From Bacillus sp. FJAT-29937 (lineage in GTDB: Bacteria > Bacillota > Bacilli > Bacillales > Cytobacillaceae), in contig NZ_LMAS01000006.1 of assembly GCF_001509555.1 (NCBI RefSeq), positions 202,878 through 266,877 on the forward strand: 64,000 nt of DNA, written 5' to 3'. The stretch's first letter is position 1. Each line of letters opens with the position of its first letter. The notes beneath the pieces were generated by a model. It worked only from the letters and a program-made list of their open reading frames with translations, was not told the DNA's origin and did no database searches. Below are positions 45,176-54,152 of this stretch, in pieces. Position numbers and translations under genes: made by a program.

Positions 45176-46040
45176 TCAAGCTATGAAAGTCTATGAAGCC
45201 CTCCAGTGGGCTTCTTCTTTTTTAAAAGAAAAAAATCGGGATGACAATGCGGGAGAAATATTATTGCAGCATTATATGGGAATGGACCGGGCGAAGTTTT
45301 TAGCTAGCCTGCGTGAAGAGGTGGAGGCGCGGGTTTTCGAGGATTTTAAGAAGGCGGTGCTTCTTCATAGTGAGGGTAAGCCCGTTCAATATATTATTGG
45401 AATTGAGTCTTTTTATGGGCGGGATTTTAAAGTAAATGAGGATGTGTTGATTCCTCGTCCTGAAACGGAGGAGCTGGTTTATCACACGCTGAAGCGGGTG
45501 GGGAAGCTTTTTGGAAAGAAGGAAGGTCTTAAATTGGCGGATATTGGGACGGGGAGCGGGGCCATTGCCGTCACATTGAAGCTGGAGAATCCTGATCTGG
45601 CTGTAACCGCGACAGATATTTATGGACCGACTCTGCTTTTAGCGGAGGAAAATGCTCGTCATCTTGGTGCTGACGTTCGATTTGTTCAAGGGGATCTACT
45701 GAAGCCATTTATTGATGGTGGCGAGAGATTTGATATTGTTCTTTCCAATCCACCATATATTCCGGATGGGGATATTGAATGGATGTCAGAGGTCGTGACT
45801 GAGCATGAGCCTCACCGGGCACTGTTTGCAGGAATTGATGGGTTGAATATTTATAAAAGGCTAGCGGAGGAGCTTCCGTTTGTTGTCCGCGAAGAGGCGT
45901 TGATTGGTTTTGAGGTTGGGGCCGGTCAAAGTGAAGCTGTGGCTAGTCTGCTGAGTCGAGCCTTTCCTGGAGCAAAAGTGGAGACGGTCTATGATATTAA
46001 CGGGAAGGACCGAATGGTATTTGCGGAGGTTGGGTTTTAG
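45168..46040 (+). CDS. prmC: Release factor glutamine N5-methyltransferase
   Basis: 290 residues. Class I SAM methyltransferase: [18 protein letters not shown] (SAM loop, about 113-130) and substrate motif [11 protein letters not shown] (NPPY, about 185-195). PrmC methylates the Gln of the GGQ motif of RF1/RF2. ATG 45168 overlaps the prfA stop by 8 bases; GGAAAG lies upstream. ATG 45183 is a less likely alternative. Confidence 0.94.
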   Translation: MSNQAMKVYEALQWASSFLKEKNRDDNAGEILLQHYMGMDRAKFLASLREEVEARVFEDFKKAVLLHSEGKPVQYIIGIESFYGRDFKVNEDVLIPRPETEELVYHTLKRVGKLFGKKEGLKLADIGTGSGAIAVTLKLENPDLAVTATDIYGPTLLLAEENARHLGADVRFVQGDLLKPFIDGGERFDIVLSNPPYIPDGDIEWMSEVVTEHEPHRALFAGIDGLNIYKRLAEELPFVVREEALIGFEVGAGQSEAVASLLSRAFPGAKVETVYDINGKDRMVFAEVGF

Positions 46041-46049
46041 GAAATAGGG

Positions 46050-46330
46050 TGTTCTTATAGTGAGTGTTTTGGTCAATGAAAGAGGAAAACGCGAGTTATG
46101 AATGGTTCATAGTACTCGTTTTGGTGAATGAAAGAGCAAAACGCGAGTTATGAAGGGTTCATAGTAAGTGTTTTAGTTAATGAAAGAGGAAAACGCGAGT
46201 TATGGAGAGTTCATAGTACTCGTTTTAGTCAATGAAAGAGGAAAATGCGACTTATGAATGGCTCATAGTAATCGTTTAGATCAATCACAATAAAAAAACG
46301 CGACTCATGAATAATCCACAGCAAGCATTT
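46050..46330. repeat. Tandem array, 52-bp period (class A palindrome), 5-6 units
   Basis: The base before ATAG in TTCATAG falls at 46056, 46108, 46160, 46212 and 46264 (all steps 52), with a decayed copy near 46316. The palindrome is clearest here: AAAACGCGAGT, TATGAA, TGG, TTCATAGTACTCGTTTT. Array-specific spacer: GGTCAATGAAAGAGG. It lies between convergent prmC and the histidine kinase. Confidence 0.95.
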
Positions 46331-46362
46331 TTACACAAATAAAATTAGCTCAATCCCAAGCC

Positions 46363-46390
46363 AAAAGCCCTTAGAAAATCTCTAAGGGCC
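46363..46390 (-). terminator. Terminator of the phosphorelay operon
   Basis: On the minus strand GCCCTTAGA (46389-46381) pairs with TCTAAGGGC (46375-46367), followed by TTTT. It lies 6 bases past the kinase stop. Confidence 0.85.
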
Positions 46391-46396
46391 TTAAAT

Positions 46397-49267
46397 TCAA
46401 GTATTCTGTTCCTCAGGAACTAAAATTTGTCCCCTTTTACCGGTTTTCAGCAGGGTTTGGTGGATTGCTTCTGATAGCTCGCTGGGTTTATATGGTTTAA
46501 TGAAGAAGTCATTGGCTCCGAGGGATAATCCCTTCTCCTTCTCATCCAAGGCAGTTGAGATGATAATTGGGATATTTTTCAGGCGCTCGCTTTCCTTCAT
46601 TTTTCTCATAATGGTCCAGCCGTCGATTTGTTCCTCCAGCAGAATATCGAGCACGATGGCGTCCGGTGTTTCCTTCTGAAAATAATCCAGTGCTTCTTCA
46701 CCCTTTGCAAAGCATGTTACATGGAACCCGCTTTCGGTTAATTCATTTTGAATAAGCTCAGACAGGCTTTGGTCGTCCTCAACTACCGTGACGTTGAAAT
46801 CGGCAGCCGGCATGTTAGGTAAATCGGTCGTTCCTACCGGCTTTGCATTCCCGACTGTAGGGAAGGAGAGGCTGAAGGTACTTCCTTTGCCATAGTGGGA
46901 GGTGACCTTGACCGCCCCATTATGGGCTTTCATAATTTCTTGAACAATAGCCAATCCCAAGCCAGTCCCGCCAATCGTTCTCCGATCCGAATTATCGACC
47001 CGGAAAAATTTAATAAATAATTTATCCAGTGCATCCGCTGGGATCCCCAAACCATGGTCCGTAATATCGACCTTGAGACTGGAGCCCTCCCCGTAAACAT
47101 CAATTTTAATATCTCCGCCCTTAGGGGAATATTTAATGGCATTGTTAATAAGGTTCGTAAAAACATGCTCCATTTTCGAACGGTCGCCGTTCACTAAATC
47201 ATTTTCAACAAACGGATGAAGCTCAATCCGATGAAGATCGGTTTGAACTTGCTGCTTTTCAATGACCTTTTCAATAATCGGCACGAGCTTTATGAATTTC
47301 TTTTCATACGTTTGTTTGCCGGATTCCATCCGTTGGACATCTAAAAAATCGTTAATTAACGCAGTCAAGCGTTTAGCCTCATTTAAAATCGTTGTTAAAT
47401 ATTTCGTTTGCTTTTCCGCCTTCAGCTCCCGATTCAGCATTAATTCGGTAAAGCCTAGAATACTGGCTAATGGCGTTCGCAATTCATGGCTGACGGTGCT
47501 GACAAACTCTGATTTCATCTGGTCTACTTCAAATTCCTTTGTCATGTCGCGATGAACGATGACCGTGCCGAAACGTTCCTCTCCATCATATAGACCTTCC
47601 AAATACATCTTAATAACCTGCTGGGAGTTTTTCATTTTATACGTAAAAGAGTGCTCTTCCTCTGAACGATTGTTAAGGGCATCTGTCAAAAATGCGATAA
47701 ATTCATGCTCATCCTCGACAAACTCCTTCATCACATCTGTCCATTCGTACCAAGAAAGGCCAATGAGACTAAGGTTTTTCTCACGGGGGAAAAGCTCACA
47801 TAATTGATTATTCACTTGAAGGATTTTCCCGTCCGAATCAATTAGCTGGATGCCTTCTTTTACCGTATCCATAATATTTTGGTTTAATTTGCGACTTTCC
47901 TCAGATGACTCATAAAGTCTAATTTTTTCAAGAGAGATTCCGATTTGCTTAGACAAAGCCTCGTATTCTTCCATTTGATTTGGCTGAAAATGCCCCCCGA
48001 ACCGGCTAAATACCATAATCGCCACAACCTCATTTTCTGAGGAGAGAATAGGCATATACAAATCATGTCCATACGAAACCGCCGTATGATAGCCTTTTTC
48101 CTCAGGCTGTAGTTCACGCCTAATTGTGAAGACCTGTTTCGTTTTCTTAAGTCGTTCATGTAAGCCATTATCGATGTATTGCTTAAACTGCCGGGTGCCA
48201 GCTTCAGAAATTCCGAAAGAAGCAGAGGCATCTTCGTTCAGCATGACAATCATTCCACTGTCAGCATCAAGAACCTCGCACATATTCGTGACAATGCTTT
48301 CCAACACTTCTTGTTTCTCAAGAGAATTCGAAATGCTGTTTGTCAGCATGTTTCTTCTTTCTAGCTTTCTTTCATTTTCCTGCACAGCCGAAAGCATCGA
48401 TTCCAGTTCAAGCTGCTGTGCCTGCAGCTCGTCCTGCTGGGCCATAAGCTCTTCATTTTGAGCAAGCAAGTCCTGTTCATTTTCCTGTATACTCTTAATC
48501 ATTTTTCGAAAAGCAACGGACAGCGCACCAAGTTCATCATCCCGTTTTTCTTCTACTTCAATGACCGCTTCCTTCCCAAGGGCAATTTCATTCGCCGCTT
48601 TGGAAAATTGAGCAAGCGGCTGGCCAACTTTTTTGACCATGACCCTGATGAAGAGGAATAGGATGAAAAGCAGTGCCAGAAAAAGAATGATAAAAACCGA
48701 CTGAATCAATGACTGCTTTTCCGTTAATTCAGTGGCTTTTGCATTTAAGTTCTTCTGCACACTTTTTAAATAAGTTTTAGAATAGACTTGAAAGTTCTTT
48801 ATCTTTTGGAATCCGATAGATTGGACGATTTGAATGATTTCATCTTTTCGCCCGGCTTCAATATAGGAGAACGTTTCAGGCAATCTTTCGATGAAATAAT
48901 AATCGATCATTTCCCTAAGTTCCCTGGCATACGCTTTATCCTCTTGCGTCACGGCAACGGCTTCCAGCTGCTTATGCAACTCATTTAGCCTTGGCAATTG
49001 GGCCAAAGCCTCTTGCTTAAACTCTTCATTTTCAAAAGCAATGTAGCTGCGGGCATCCAAAACGGCAAGATTAAAGGATTCATCAATTTCCGCCAAAAGC
49101 CCTTGCTTTTCAACAAGCACCTGCCGCTCCTTAAAATAAGTTTCATTTATTTGCTTATGGGTCAAAAATAAACTCGAAGCAATCCCGATAAAAAGAAGGG
49201 TAAACAAGCTGATGAGGGTAACAAATTGCCTGGAAAGGCTCCTTCTTACATATTGATTAAGCTTCAC
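46397..49267 (-). CDS. Hybrid sensor histidine kinase (CHASE3-like, HAMP, GAF, PAS, HisKA, HATPase, REC)
   Basis: 956 residues. TM1 about 17-36, an extracellular CHASE3-like helical domain (about 37-185), TM2 about 188-208, HAMP 208-262, a Gln/Glu-rich coiled coil to 310, GAF about 318-450, PAS 460-578, HisKA with His594 in TVSHELRTPL, HATPase with NLINNAIKYSP and TIGGTGLGLAIVQEI, and a C-terminal receiver with Asp874 (IVLDILLEEQIDG) and Lys in FFIKPYKP. GTG 49267 overlaps the stop of the receiver gene by 4 bases (GTGA). It probably sends phosphate through its own receiver to the Hpt of the GGDEF protein. Not at this locus in B. subtilis. Confidence 0.92.
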   Translation of the reverse strand: MKLNQYVRRSLSRQFVTLISLFTLLFIGIASSLFLTHKQINETYFKERQVLVEKQGLLAEIDESFNLAVLDARSYIAFENEEFKQEALAQLPRLNELHKQLEAVAVTQEDKAYARELREMIDYYFIERLPETFSYIEAGRKDEIIQIVQSIGFQKIKNFQVYSKTYLKSVQKNLNAKATELTEKQSLIQSVFIILFLALLFILFLFIRVMVKKVGQPLAQFSKAANEIALGKEAVIEVEEKRDDELGALSVAFRKMIKSIQENEQDLLAQNEELMAQQDELQAQQLELESMLSAVQENERKLERRNMLTNSISNSLEKQEVLESIVTNMCEVLDADSGMIVMLNEDASASFGISEAGTRQFKQYIDNGLHERLKKTKQVFTIRRELQPEEKGYHTAVSYGHDLYMPILSSENEVVAIMVFSRFGGHFQPNQMEEYEALSKQIGISLEKIRLYESSEESRKLNQNIMDTVKEGIQLIDSDGKILQVNNQLCELFPREKNLSLIGLSWYEWTDVMKEFVEDEHEFIAFLTDALNNRSEEEHSFTYKMKNSQQVIKMYLEGLYDGEERFGTVIVHRDMTKEFEVDQMKSEFVSTVSHELRTPLASILGFTELMLNRELKAEKQTKYLTTILNEAKRLTALINDFLDVQRMESGKQTYEKKFIKLVPIIEKVIEKQQVQTDLHRIELHPFVENDLVNGDRSKMEHVFTNLINNAIKYSPKGGDIKIDVYGEGSSLKVDITDHGLGIPADALDKLFIKFFRVDNSDRRTIGGTGLGLAIVQEIMKAHNGAVKVTSHYGKGSTFSLSFPTVGNAKPVGTTDLPNMPAADFNVTVVEDDQSLSELIQNELTESGFHVTCFAKGEEALDYFQKETPDAIVLDILLEEQIDGWTIMRKMKESERLKNIPIIISTALDEKEKGLSLGANDFFIKPYKPSELSEAIHQTLLKTGKRGQILVPEEQNT

Positions 49268-49626
49268 CTTAGAATCTCCCCAACCTTATTCAAAAGATGG
49301 AGGGGGCTGAACGGCTTGGCCATAAAGTAGTCTGCCCCAGCTGCTAATACACGGTCCTGTTCATACTGCTGGCTTTTTGCAGATAGCATCAGAATTTTCA
49401 CATGCTGATTTTCGGCATTAGACCGGATTTTTTCAATAACCTCTAATCCTGAAAGACCTGGCATCATGTAATCAACGATGATTAAGTCATAGTTATTTTG
49501 GTAAAATAAATCCAATGCCTCTTGGCCATCAGCGGCTTCGTCTATTTCGAAATCTTCATCCTCAAACGTATCCACAATCAGCATTCGTAAAATCTCTTCA
49601 TCTTCTGCAAGCAAAATTCTTTTCAT
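49264..49626 (-). CDS. Stand-alone receiver-domain response regulator
   Basis: 120 residues, a CheY-like single receiver: acidic pocket LLAEDEEIL (Glu8-Asp9), Asp52 in LIIVDYMMPGLSG, Ser/Thr switch MLSAKS and Lys in FMAKPFSP. No output domain. ATG 49626 is 7 bases after GGAGG; the frame further upstream lacks a site. It lies between the GGDEF protein (88 bases upstream) and the kinase (overlapping), so it is part of one operon and may shuttle phosphate. Confidence 0.92.
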   Translation of the reverse strand: MKRILLAEDEEILRMLIVDTFEDEDFEIDEAADGQEALDLFYQNNYDLIIVDYMMPGLSGLEVIEKIRSNAENQHVKILMLSAKSQQYEQDRVLAAGADYFMAKPFSPLHLLNKVGEILR

Positions 49627-49714
49627 ATTGAGTCCTCCATACATCACGATGGGTTAGTATTTTGCGGGTTCCCGCATAGCAACGGAAAAGAACAGCGGCC
49701 AAATTCGCCAGCAT

Positions 49715-51334
49715 TTACGATAGTCTTTGGATAAGGCGCTGGATCCTTGCTTCCAATTCCATAATGCTAAAGGGCTTTGTCATATAATCATCCGCCCCAA
49801 GCCTCAGGGCTTCGGCAATATCGCTTTCACTTTTTCGTCCCGTCAGCATGAGGACTGTCATTTCCTTCGCGTTTTTCGCCTGTTTTACCTTTTTCAGCAC
49901 CTCAAGTCCGTCCATGACAGGCATCATGCCATCAAGAATTAAGAAATGGCCGCCTTTTTCTTCAAGTCTATTGGAAGAAAAGAACTTTAAGCCATCCTCA
50001 TACACTTGAATATCTAGTTCAAACTGATCGAAATTCATATGTTGCAATATTTTCATCAGCATCATTCGAATAATGGCATCATCATCAATAACCGAAACAC
50101 GTAAAAGCCTCTTAGCAGGAGTTACCTCAATCTTATTCGCACTTTCCACACGGGCCCGGCCGTTATTCTTCGCCTCATAAAGGGCGGAATCAGCCATTTT
50201 TATGACTGCTGACGTATCCAAATCTGGATCGGTAATCATATATACACCTGCTGAAAAAGAAACAGAAAACTCTTGGCCATTTTCGCTAAAAATTTTACCC
50301 TTAAATTCCTGGATCAGTCTTGTTAGGACATTCTTTGCTTCCAAATCAGTGGTCTGCGGGAATAAAATAATAAACTCTTCCCCGCCAAAACGGAAAACAG
50401 TATCCAGACTTCGGACATTCTCCTTCAAGAACTGGGCAAAAGCAACAAGGACACGATCCCCTGCAATATGACCGTATGTATCATTGACTTTTTTGAAGAA
50501 ATCCAGATCCATCACAGCGAGAGTGAAGCATTTTCCGGTCCTTTTCAGCTCCTTCATGCTCTTTTGCATCGTATCCTGAAGGAATTTACGATTATATACT
50601 TGGGTGAGCTCATCAATGAGGACAGATTGATCGAAAATCTTCTTTCTATCTAAGTGCCGTTCCATCCGTACTAAAAACTCTTCCAAATCAATCGGCTTTT
50701 CAATAAAGTCATCTGCGCCCATTTTATATGCCTGAATTCTAGTCTGCCTGTCATTTTGAATACTGATCATGATCTTCGGGATAAATTTCTTGTTCGAGTG
50801 CCTTTGAATATCTTCCAAAATTTGAAAGCCATTTTTCTTTGGCAAGTTAATATCAATAATGAGGCAATCCGGGCGCATATCAAAATATTGCTCAGTTGCC
50901 TTAAGCGGATCGGTGTTCGCCAGCACCATCCAGCCCCTACTCTCCATCGCATCCTTGAGTAGAATGAGCATCGAAATATCGTCATCAATCAATTGAATAA
51001 GAGGGACGTTTTCATTTCGAGGAATAGCTAGCTTTTCTTCTATCTGGTTAAAATGCTCGTATTCATAGCTAAATTCTATCAATTCATATAAAAAGTCACG
51101 AAGCTCCTGATTAGTCCAAGTCTCGTTTTCCTTAGTAGTAACCTCGTCCATTAGCTTTGTGGCAATCTGATGAAGGCCGCCAAGCTGCAGCGTCCCAGCT
51201 GTTCCCTTAATCGAGTGAAGAAAGCGGAATATTTCTTCATTCGTAAACGTGGCTTCCATGCCATCTTCAAACCATTCTGTCAGCTGCTCCTTTACCTTTT
51301 GGAAAAGAAGATCTTTGTATTTATCTAGATTCAT
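49715..51334 (-). CDS. Hpt-REC-GGDEF-REC signalling protein (probable diguanylate cyclase)
   Basis: 539 residues. Hpt domain with His40 in FLHSIKGTAGTLQLGGL; receiver 1 with Asp161 (LIIDINLPKKNG) and Lys213; GGDEF domain about 240-395 with the GGEEF active site (317-321) and an intact RxxD product-inhibition site (RSLD, 308-311) exactly five residues before it; receiver 2 with Asp468 (LILDGMMPVMDG) and Lys520. Such a protein could take phosphate from the kinase receiver and make c-di-GMP. ATG 51334 follows GAGGTG with a 6-base gap; the frame to 51415 crosses a terminator hairpin and is rejected. Its leader is described separately. Confidence 0.9.
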   Translation of the reverse strand: MNLDKYKDLLFQKVKEQLTEWFEDGMEATFTNEEIFRFLHSIKGTAGTLQLGGLHQIATKLMDEVTTKENETWTNQELRDFLYELIEFSYEYEHFNQIEEKLAIPRNENVPLIQLIDDDISMLILLKDAMESRGWMVLANTDPLKATEQYFDMRPDCLIIDINLPKKNGFQILEDIQRHSNKKFIPKIMISIQNDRQTRIQAYKMGADDFIEKPIDLEEFLVRMERHLDRKKIFDQSVLIDELTQVYNRKFLQDTMQKSMKELKRTGKCFTLAVMDLDFFKKVNDTYGHIAGDRVLVAFAQFLKENVRSLDTVFRFGGEEFIILFPQTTDLEAKNVLTRLIQEFKGKIFSENGQEFSVSFSAGVYMITDPDLDTSAVIKMADSALYEAKNNGRARVESANKIEVTPAKRLLRVSVIDDDAIIRMMLMKILQHMNFDQFELDIQVYEDGLKFFSSNRLEEKGGHFLILDGMMPVMDGLEVLKKVKQAKNAKEMTVLMLTGRKSESDIAEALRLGADDYMTKPFSIMELEARIQRLIQRLS

Positions 51335-51355
51335 AGTATTCACCTCAATTTGACT

Positions 51356-51446
51356 AAAAAAACCGGCCATACGATGATTGGGCCGGTTTAGTTCGAAAGA
51401 GAGACCTGCAATCACAGTAGGCTGAACGATATATAGATGATTGCAG
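51356..51446 (-). promoter_or_regulatory. Terminator and competing stem in the leader of the GGDEF operon
   Basis: On the minus strand: CTGCAATCA (51446-51438) pairs with TGATTGCAG (51414-51406). Then follows an intrinsic terminator, AAACCGGCC (51389-51381) with GGCCGGTTT (51368-51360), then a T run (to 51356), only about 21 bases before the start codon. CAATCATC occurs twice, in the 5' arm of the first stem and in the terminator loop (51380-51373), so TGATTG could pair with either. No other gene ends here. I do not recognise a known riboswitch family. Confidence 0.6.
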
Positions 51447-51637
51447 CAAAAACATATTTTAATAGAATAAGAGTATAATGAATCTTTTTCCCAACAAACA
51501 AAATATAGTCTTCACATAATCATTCGTCAATCATTTTTCTCTGTAAAACTAAATTGCCGTTGAAGTTCGGAGTAATCACCGGCCAACGACTTTTTGCAGT
51601 ATCTGCTATTAATAGATTAAATTTATTAATTTTACTA

Positions 51638-51667
51638 GTTTAAGATTTCGGTTCCTTGACCACAATG
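51638..51667 (+). promoter_or_regulatory. Sigma-F-type promoter of spoIIR
   Basis: GTTTA (51638-51642), 15-base spacer, GACCACAATG (51658-51667). The sigma-F consensus as I know it is GYATA, 15 bases, GGNNANAHTR; each element has one mismatch. spoIIR is a classic sigma-F gene. Confidence 0.65.
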
Positions 51668-51691
51668 AGTTAGTGAAGGGGCGTGGAGAAT

Positions 51692-52357
51692 ATGAAAACA
51701 AAAACAGCGGTAAATTTATATATAATTATCTTATGTTTGGGTACGATTTTAAGTTTATATATACCACAAAATGAAACATTGACCGAAGATCAGCTCGTCA
51801 TTCCAAATGAAGCGATCCGTCTTAGAATTCTAGCAAATAGTGATAGAGAAAAAGATCAAGTCATCAAGCGACAAGTGAGAGACGCGGTGAATGCGGAAAT
51901 TACTAAATGGGTCGCAGAGTTAACTTCAATTGATGAGGCCAGAAGCTTACTACAATCCAAGCTGCCGGAAATTCAAGCAATCGCAGAAAAAGTGGCAGCG
52001 GAAAACCAATCAGCACAAGCGGTTAAGGTGAACTTCGGCAAGGTAGATTTCCCAACTAAGCTTTACGGCCAATTCCTTTATCCGGCAGGTGAATATGAAG
52101 CCATTCTGATTTCGCTAGGTGACGCGCAAGGAGCTAACTGGTGGTGTGTATTATTCCCCCCGCTATGCTTCCTCGATTTCTCAAATGGGGTAGCGGTAAG
52201 TGATGGATTTGAGGAAGATGGAACGAAAGAAGTGGCCGCTGCAGAAACCAAGCCGGAGAAAGAAGAGAAGGCACCTCCAGTCTATACGGGAGAGGACGAA
52301 CAGCCTGTAAGAGTTAAATTTTTCTTAGTCGAGCTTTGGGAGAAAATTTTCGGATAA
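51692..52357 (+). CDS. spoIIR: Stage II sporulation protein R
   Basis: 221 residues. N-terminal TM/signal anchor (TAVNLYIIILCLGTILSLY), then the SpoIIR domain with IPNEAIRLRILANSDREKDQ and the family block ANWWCVLFPPLCFLDFS. It is secreted from the forespore and triggers SpoIIGA to process pro-sigma-E in the mother cell. ATG 51692 is chosen (GAAGGGG and GGAG upstream); GTG 51683 is an alternative. The C-terminal region before the last helix is Lys/Glu/Pro-rich. It is divergent from the phosphorelay operon. Confidence 0.95.
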   Translation: MKTKTAVNLYIIILCLGTILSLYIPQNETLTEDQLVIPNEAIRLRILANSDREKDQVIKRQVRDAVNAEITKWVAELTSIDEARSLLQSKLPEIQAIAEKVAAENQSAQAVKVNFGKVDFPTKLYGQFLYPAGEYEAILISLGDAQGANWWCVLFPPLCFLDFSNGVAVSDGFEEDGTKEVAAAETKPEKEEKAPPVYTGEDEQPVRVKFFLVELWEKIFG

Positions 52358-52503
52358 GGAACTTAGTAACTGCTCAAAAATATTATTTTCTGCATAAAGT
52401 TCTACTATCTCTATTTCTTCATATGAATATAGTAAGTTTCAACACATCTACTAGAACAAAATGGGTGAAATTTATTAATAGACTATATGAATGAGGTGGA
52501 ACG

Positions 52504-52947
52504 ATGGCTGCTTTCATACGATGTGCAGTGGCAGAGGATGTTGAGAGATTAACAAGTTTTTTGGCAGAGGCGAAACTTAATACGGATGGACTTGCGGAAT
52601 CCATCGATTATTTTTTAATCATGGAGAATGATCAGGGAAATGTGAAAGCAACGCTTGGGATTGAGCCATTAGGGACAATGGGATTGCTTCGTTCTCTTGC
52701 CATGACAAAGGAAATGACTGAAAACGAGCTGTTCGTCCTATTCGAGCAGATCCTAATGTTAGCAAGAGACAGGAAGCTGCGATCTCTTTACCTTTCCTCC
52801 AATAAAAAAACCTCGCTGGCCTTTTTTCAGCTGCTAGGTTTTAAAGAAGTGGATAAGCGGAGCTTGCCGGCGGAGCTTTATGAATCCGACCATGTAAAAC
52901 ATATTTTAACTGTGGACAACTCATTCTTTTTGACATTATCCGTGTAA
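52504..52947 (+). CDS. ywlB: GNAT family N-acetyltransferase YwlB
   Basis: 147 residues: GNAT-like beta-alpha pattern with VKATLGIEPLGTMGLLRSLAM (central strands and beta-bulge before the acetyl-CoA loop) and NKKTSLAFFQLLGFKEVDK at the C-terminal half. Similar to the ArgA-like GNATs. Substrate unknown. ATG 52504 follows GAGGTGGA. Between spoIIR and ywlC, the B. subtilis order. Confidence 0.85.
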   Translation: MAAFIRCAVAEDVERLTSFLAEAKLNTDGLAESIDYFLIMENDQGNVKATLGIEPLGTMGLLRSLAMTKEMTENELFVLFEQILMLARDRKLRSLYLSSNKKTSLAFFQLLGFKEVDKRSLPAELYESDHVKHILTVDNSFFLTLSV

Positions 52948-52959
52948 AATGTGGATATA

Positions 52960-53960
52960 TTGGCGAAGTTATGCACAAATGTGAGCAATCTGTCCACAAA
53001 TTGTGGATAATGCTTGAGTTATCCTCCATCTTCTTTTATACTTTCAAAAGTAATTAACATGTGAATAAAGGATTTTATTACGATATTAAGGTGACAAAAA
53101 GAAGGTGGAGCATCATGAATACGGAAAGATGGTCAGTGGATAAATATGTGGATGATCTCGAAAGTTATCCACAAATTGCACAGGCTGCTGACCTTTTAAA
53201 AAATAATGAAGTCGTAGCATTCCCGACAGAAACGGTTTACGGCTTGGGCGGTAACGCGGAAAATAGCGAGGCTGTAGCAAAAATTTTTGCAGCTAAAGGG
53301 AGGCCAAGTGATAATCCACTGATTATCCACATTGCGGAGGAACACCAGCTTAATGATTTTGCGAAGGACATATCAGATCAAGCTAGACTTTTGATAAAGG
53401 AGTTCTGGCCAGGTCCGCTTACTCTTATTTTTAAAAAGAAAGAGGAAAAGCTTTCGGATCAGGCGACAGCAGGGTTATCCACAGTAGCTGTTCGTATGCC
53501 GGATCATCCGGTTGCGTTAGCCATCCTCAAGAAATCGGGCCTTCCGATTGCCGCACCGAGTGCAAACCGCTCAGGAAAGCCAAGTCCGACAACTGCTGAG
53601 CACGTGTGGGAGGACCTGAACGGGAAGATTGCGGGAATTGTGGACGGTGGCCAAACAGGTGTAGGTGTGGAATCGACTGTATTGGATTGCACTGAAGAAA
53701 TCCCTGTTATTCTGCGGCCGGGTGCCGTGACAAAGGAACAGATAGAGGCCGTGATCGGTGAAGTTTCCGTTGATGCAGCGCTCCTCGATGCAGGTCAGGC
53801 GCCGAAATCTCCAGGAATGAAATACCGCCACTATGCTCCAGATGCACCGCTCTATTTAGTGAATGGGTCAAGGGAGTTTATCCAGGAACTTGTGGATAAG
53901 AAGAAGGAAGAGGGGTTGACCGTTGGGGTGTTAACAACTGTGGAAAACGAAGCCTTCTAT
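52960..53960. other. DnaA-box cluster in the ywlB-ywlC gap and ywlC
   Basis: Five exact TTATCCACA boxes (either strand): 53002-53010 (-), 53165-53173 (+), 53323-53331 (+), 53475-53483 (+) and 53891-53899 (-), with near matches TTATGCACA (about 52969) and several TGTGGA/TCCACA words. A random 900-bp stretch would hold about 0.007 copies of this 9-mer on both strands. I recall that ywlC is among the DnaA-box-cluster loci reported for B. subtilis, but cannot check. No AT-rich unwinding element or dnaA gene is near, so it is not an origin. Confidence 0.75.
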
Positions 53961-54152
53961 CAAGCGGATTATGTCGTTCCTTGTGGACAACGCGAAAATC
54001 TTGAAACCGTTGCGAGCTATTTATATGAAGCATTGAGGAAATTCAACAATACAAACGCAGATATAATCTATAGCGAAATGTTCCCGAATGAAGGAGTCGG
54101 CGTTGCCGTCATGAACCGCCTGATGAAGGCAGCGGGGCATCGCGTGATCTGA
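53115..54152 (+). CDS. ywlC: L-threonylcarbamoyladenylate synthase (Sua5/YwlC)
   Basis: 345 residues: the full Sua5 form, a TsaC/YrdC domain (about 25-215) with FPTETVYGLGGNA, AAKGRPSDNPLIIHI, FWPGPLTLI and PSANRSGKPSPT, plus a C-terminal Sua5 domain (about 240-345). It makes threonylcarbamoyl-AMP for the t6A modification of tRNA. ATG 53115 follows GGTGGAG; an upstream GTG at 53061 lacks a site. The gene carries a cluster of DnaA boxes in its coding sequence. Confidence 0.94.
   Translation: MNTERWSVDKYVDDLESYPQIAQAADLLKNNEVVAFPTETVYGLGGNAENSEAVAKIFAAKGRPSDNPLIIHIAEEHQLNDFAKDISDQARLLIKEFWPGPLTLIFKKKEEKLSDQATAGLSTVAVRMPDHPVALAILKKSGLPIAAPSANRSGKPSPTTAEHVWEDLNGKIAGIVDGGQTGVGVESTVLDCTEEIPVILRPGAVTKEQIEAVIGEVSVDAALLDAGQAPKSPGMKYRHYAPDAPLYLVNGSREFIQELVDKKKEEGLTVGVLTTVENEAFYQADYVVPCGQRENLETVASYLYEALRKFNNTNADIIYSEMFPNEGVGVAVMNRLMKAAGHRVI

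Noticed and set aside
52960-53960. A chromosomal replication origin at the DnaA-box cluster
   Set aside because: No dnaA/dnaN genes and no AT-rich unwinding region are beside it, and four of the five boxes lie within ywlC; a titration or regulatory cluster is more likely.
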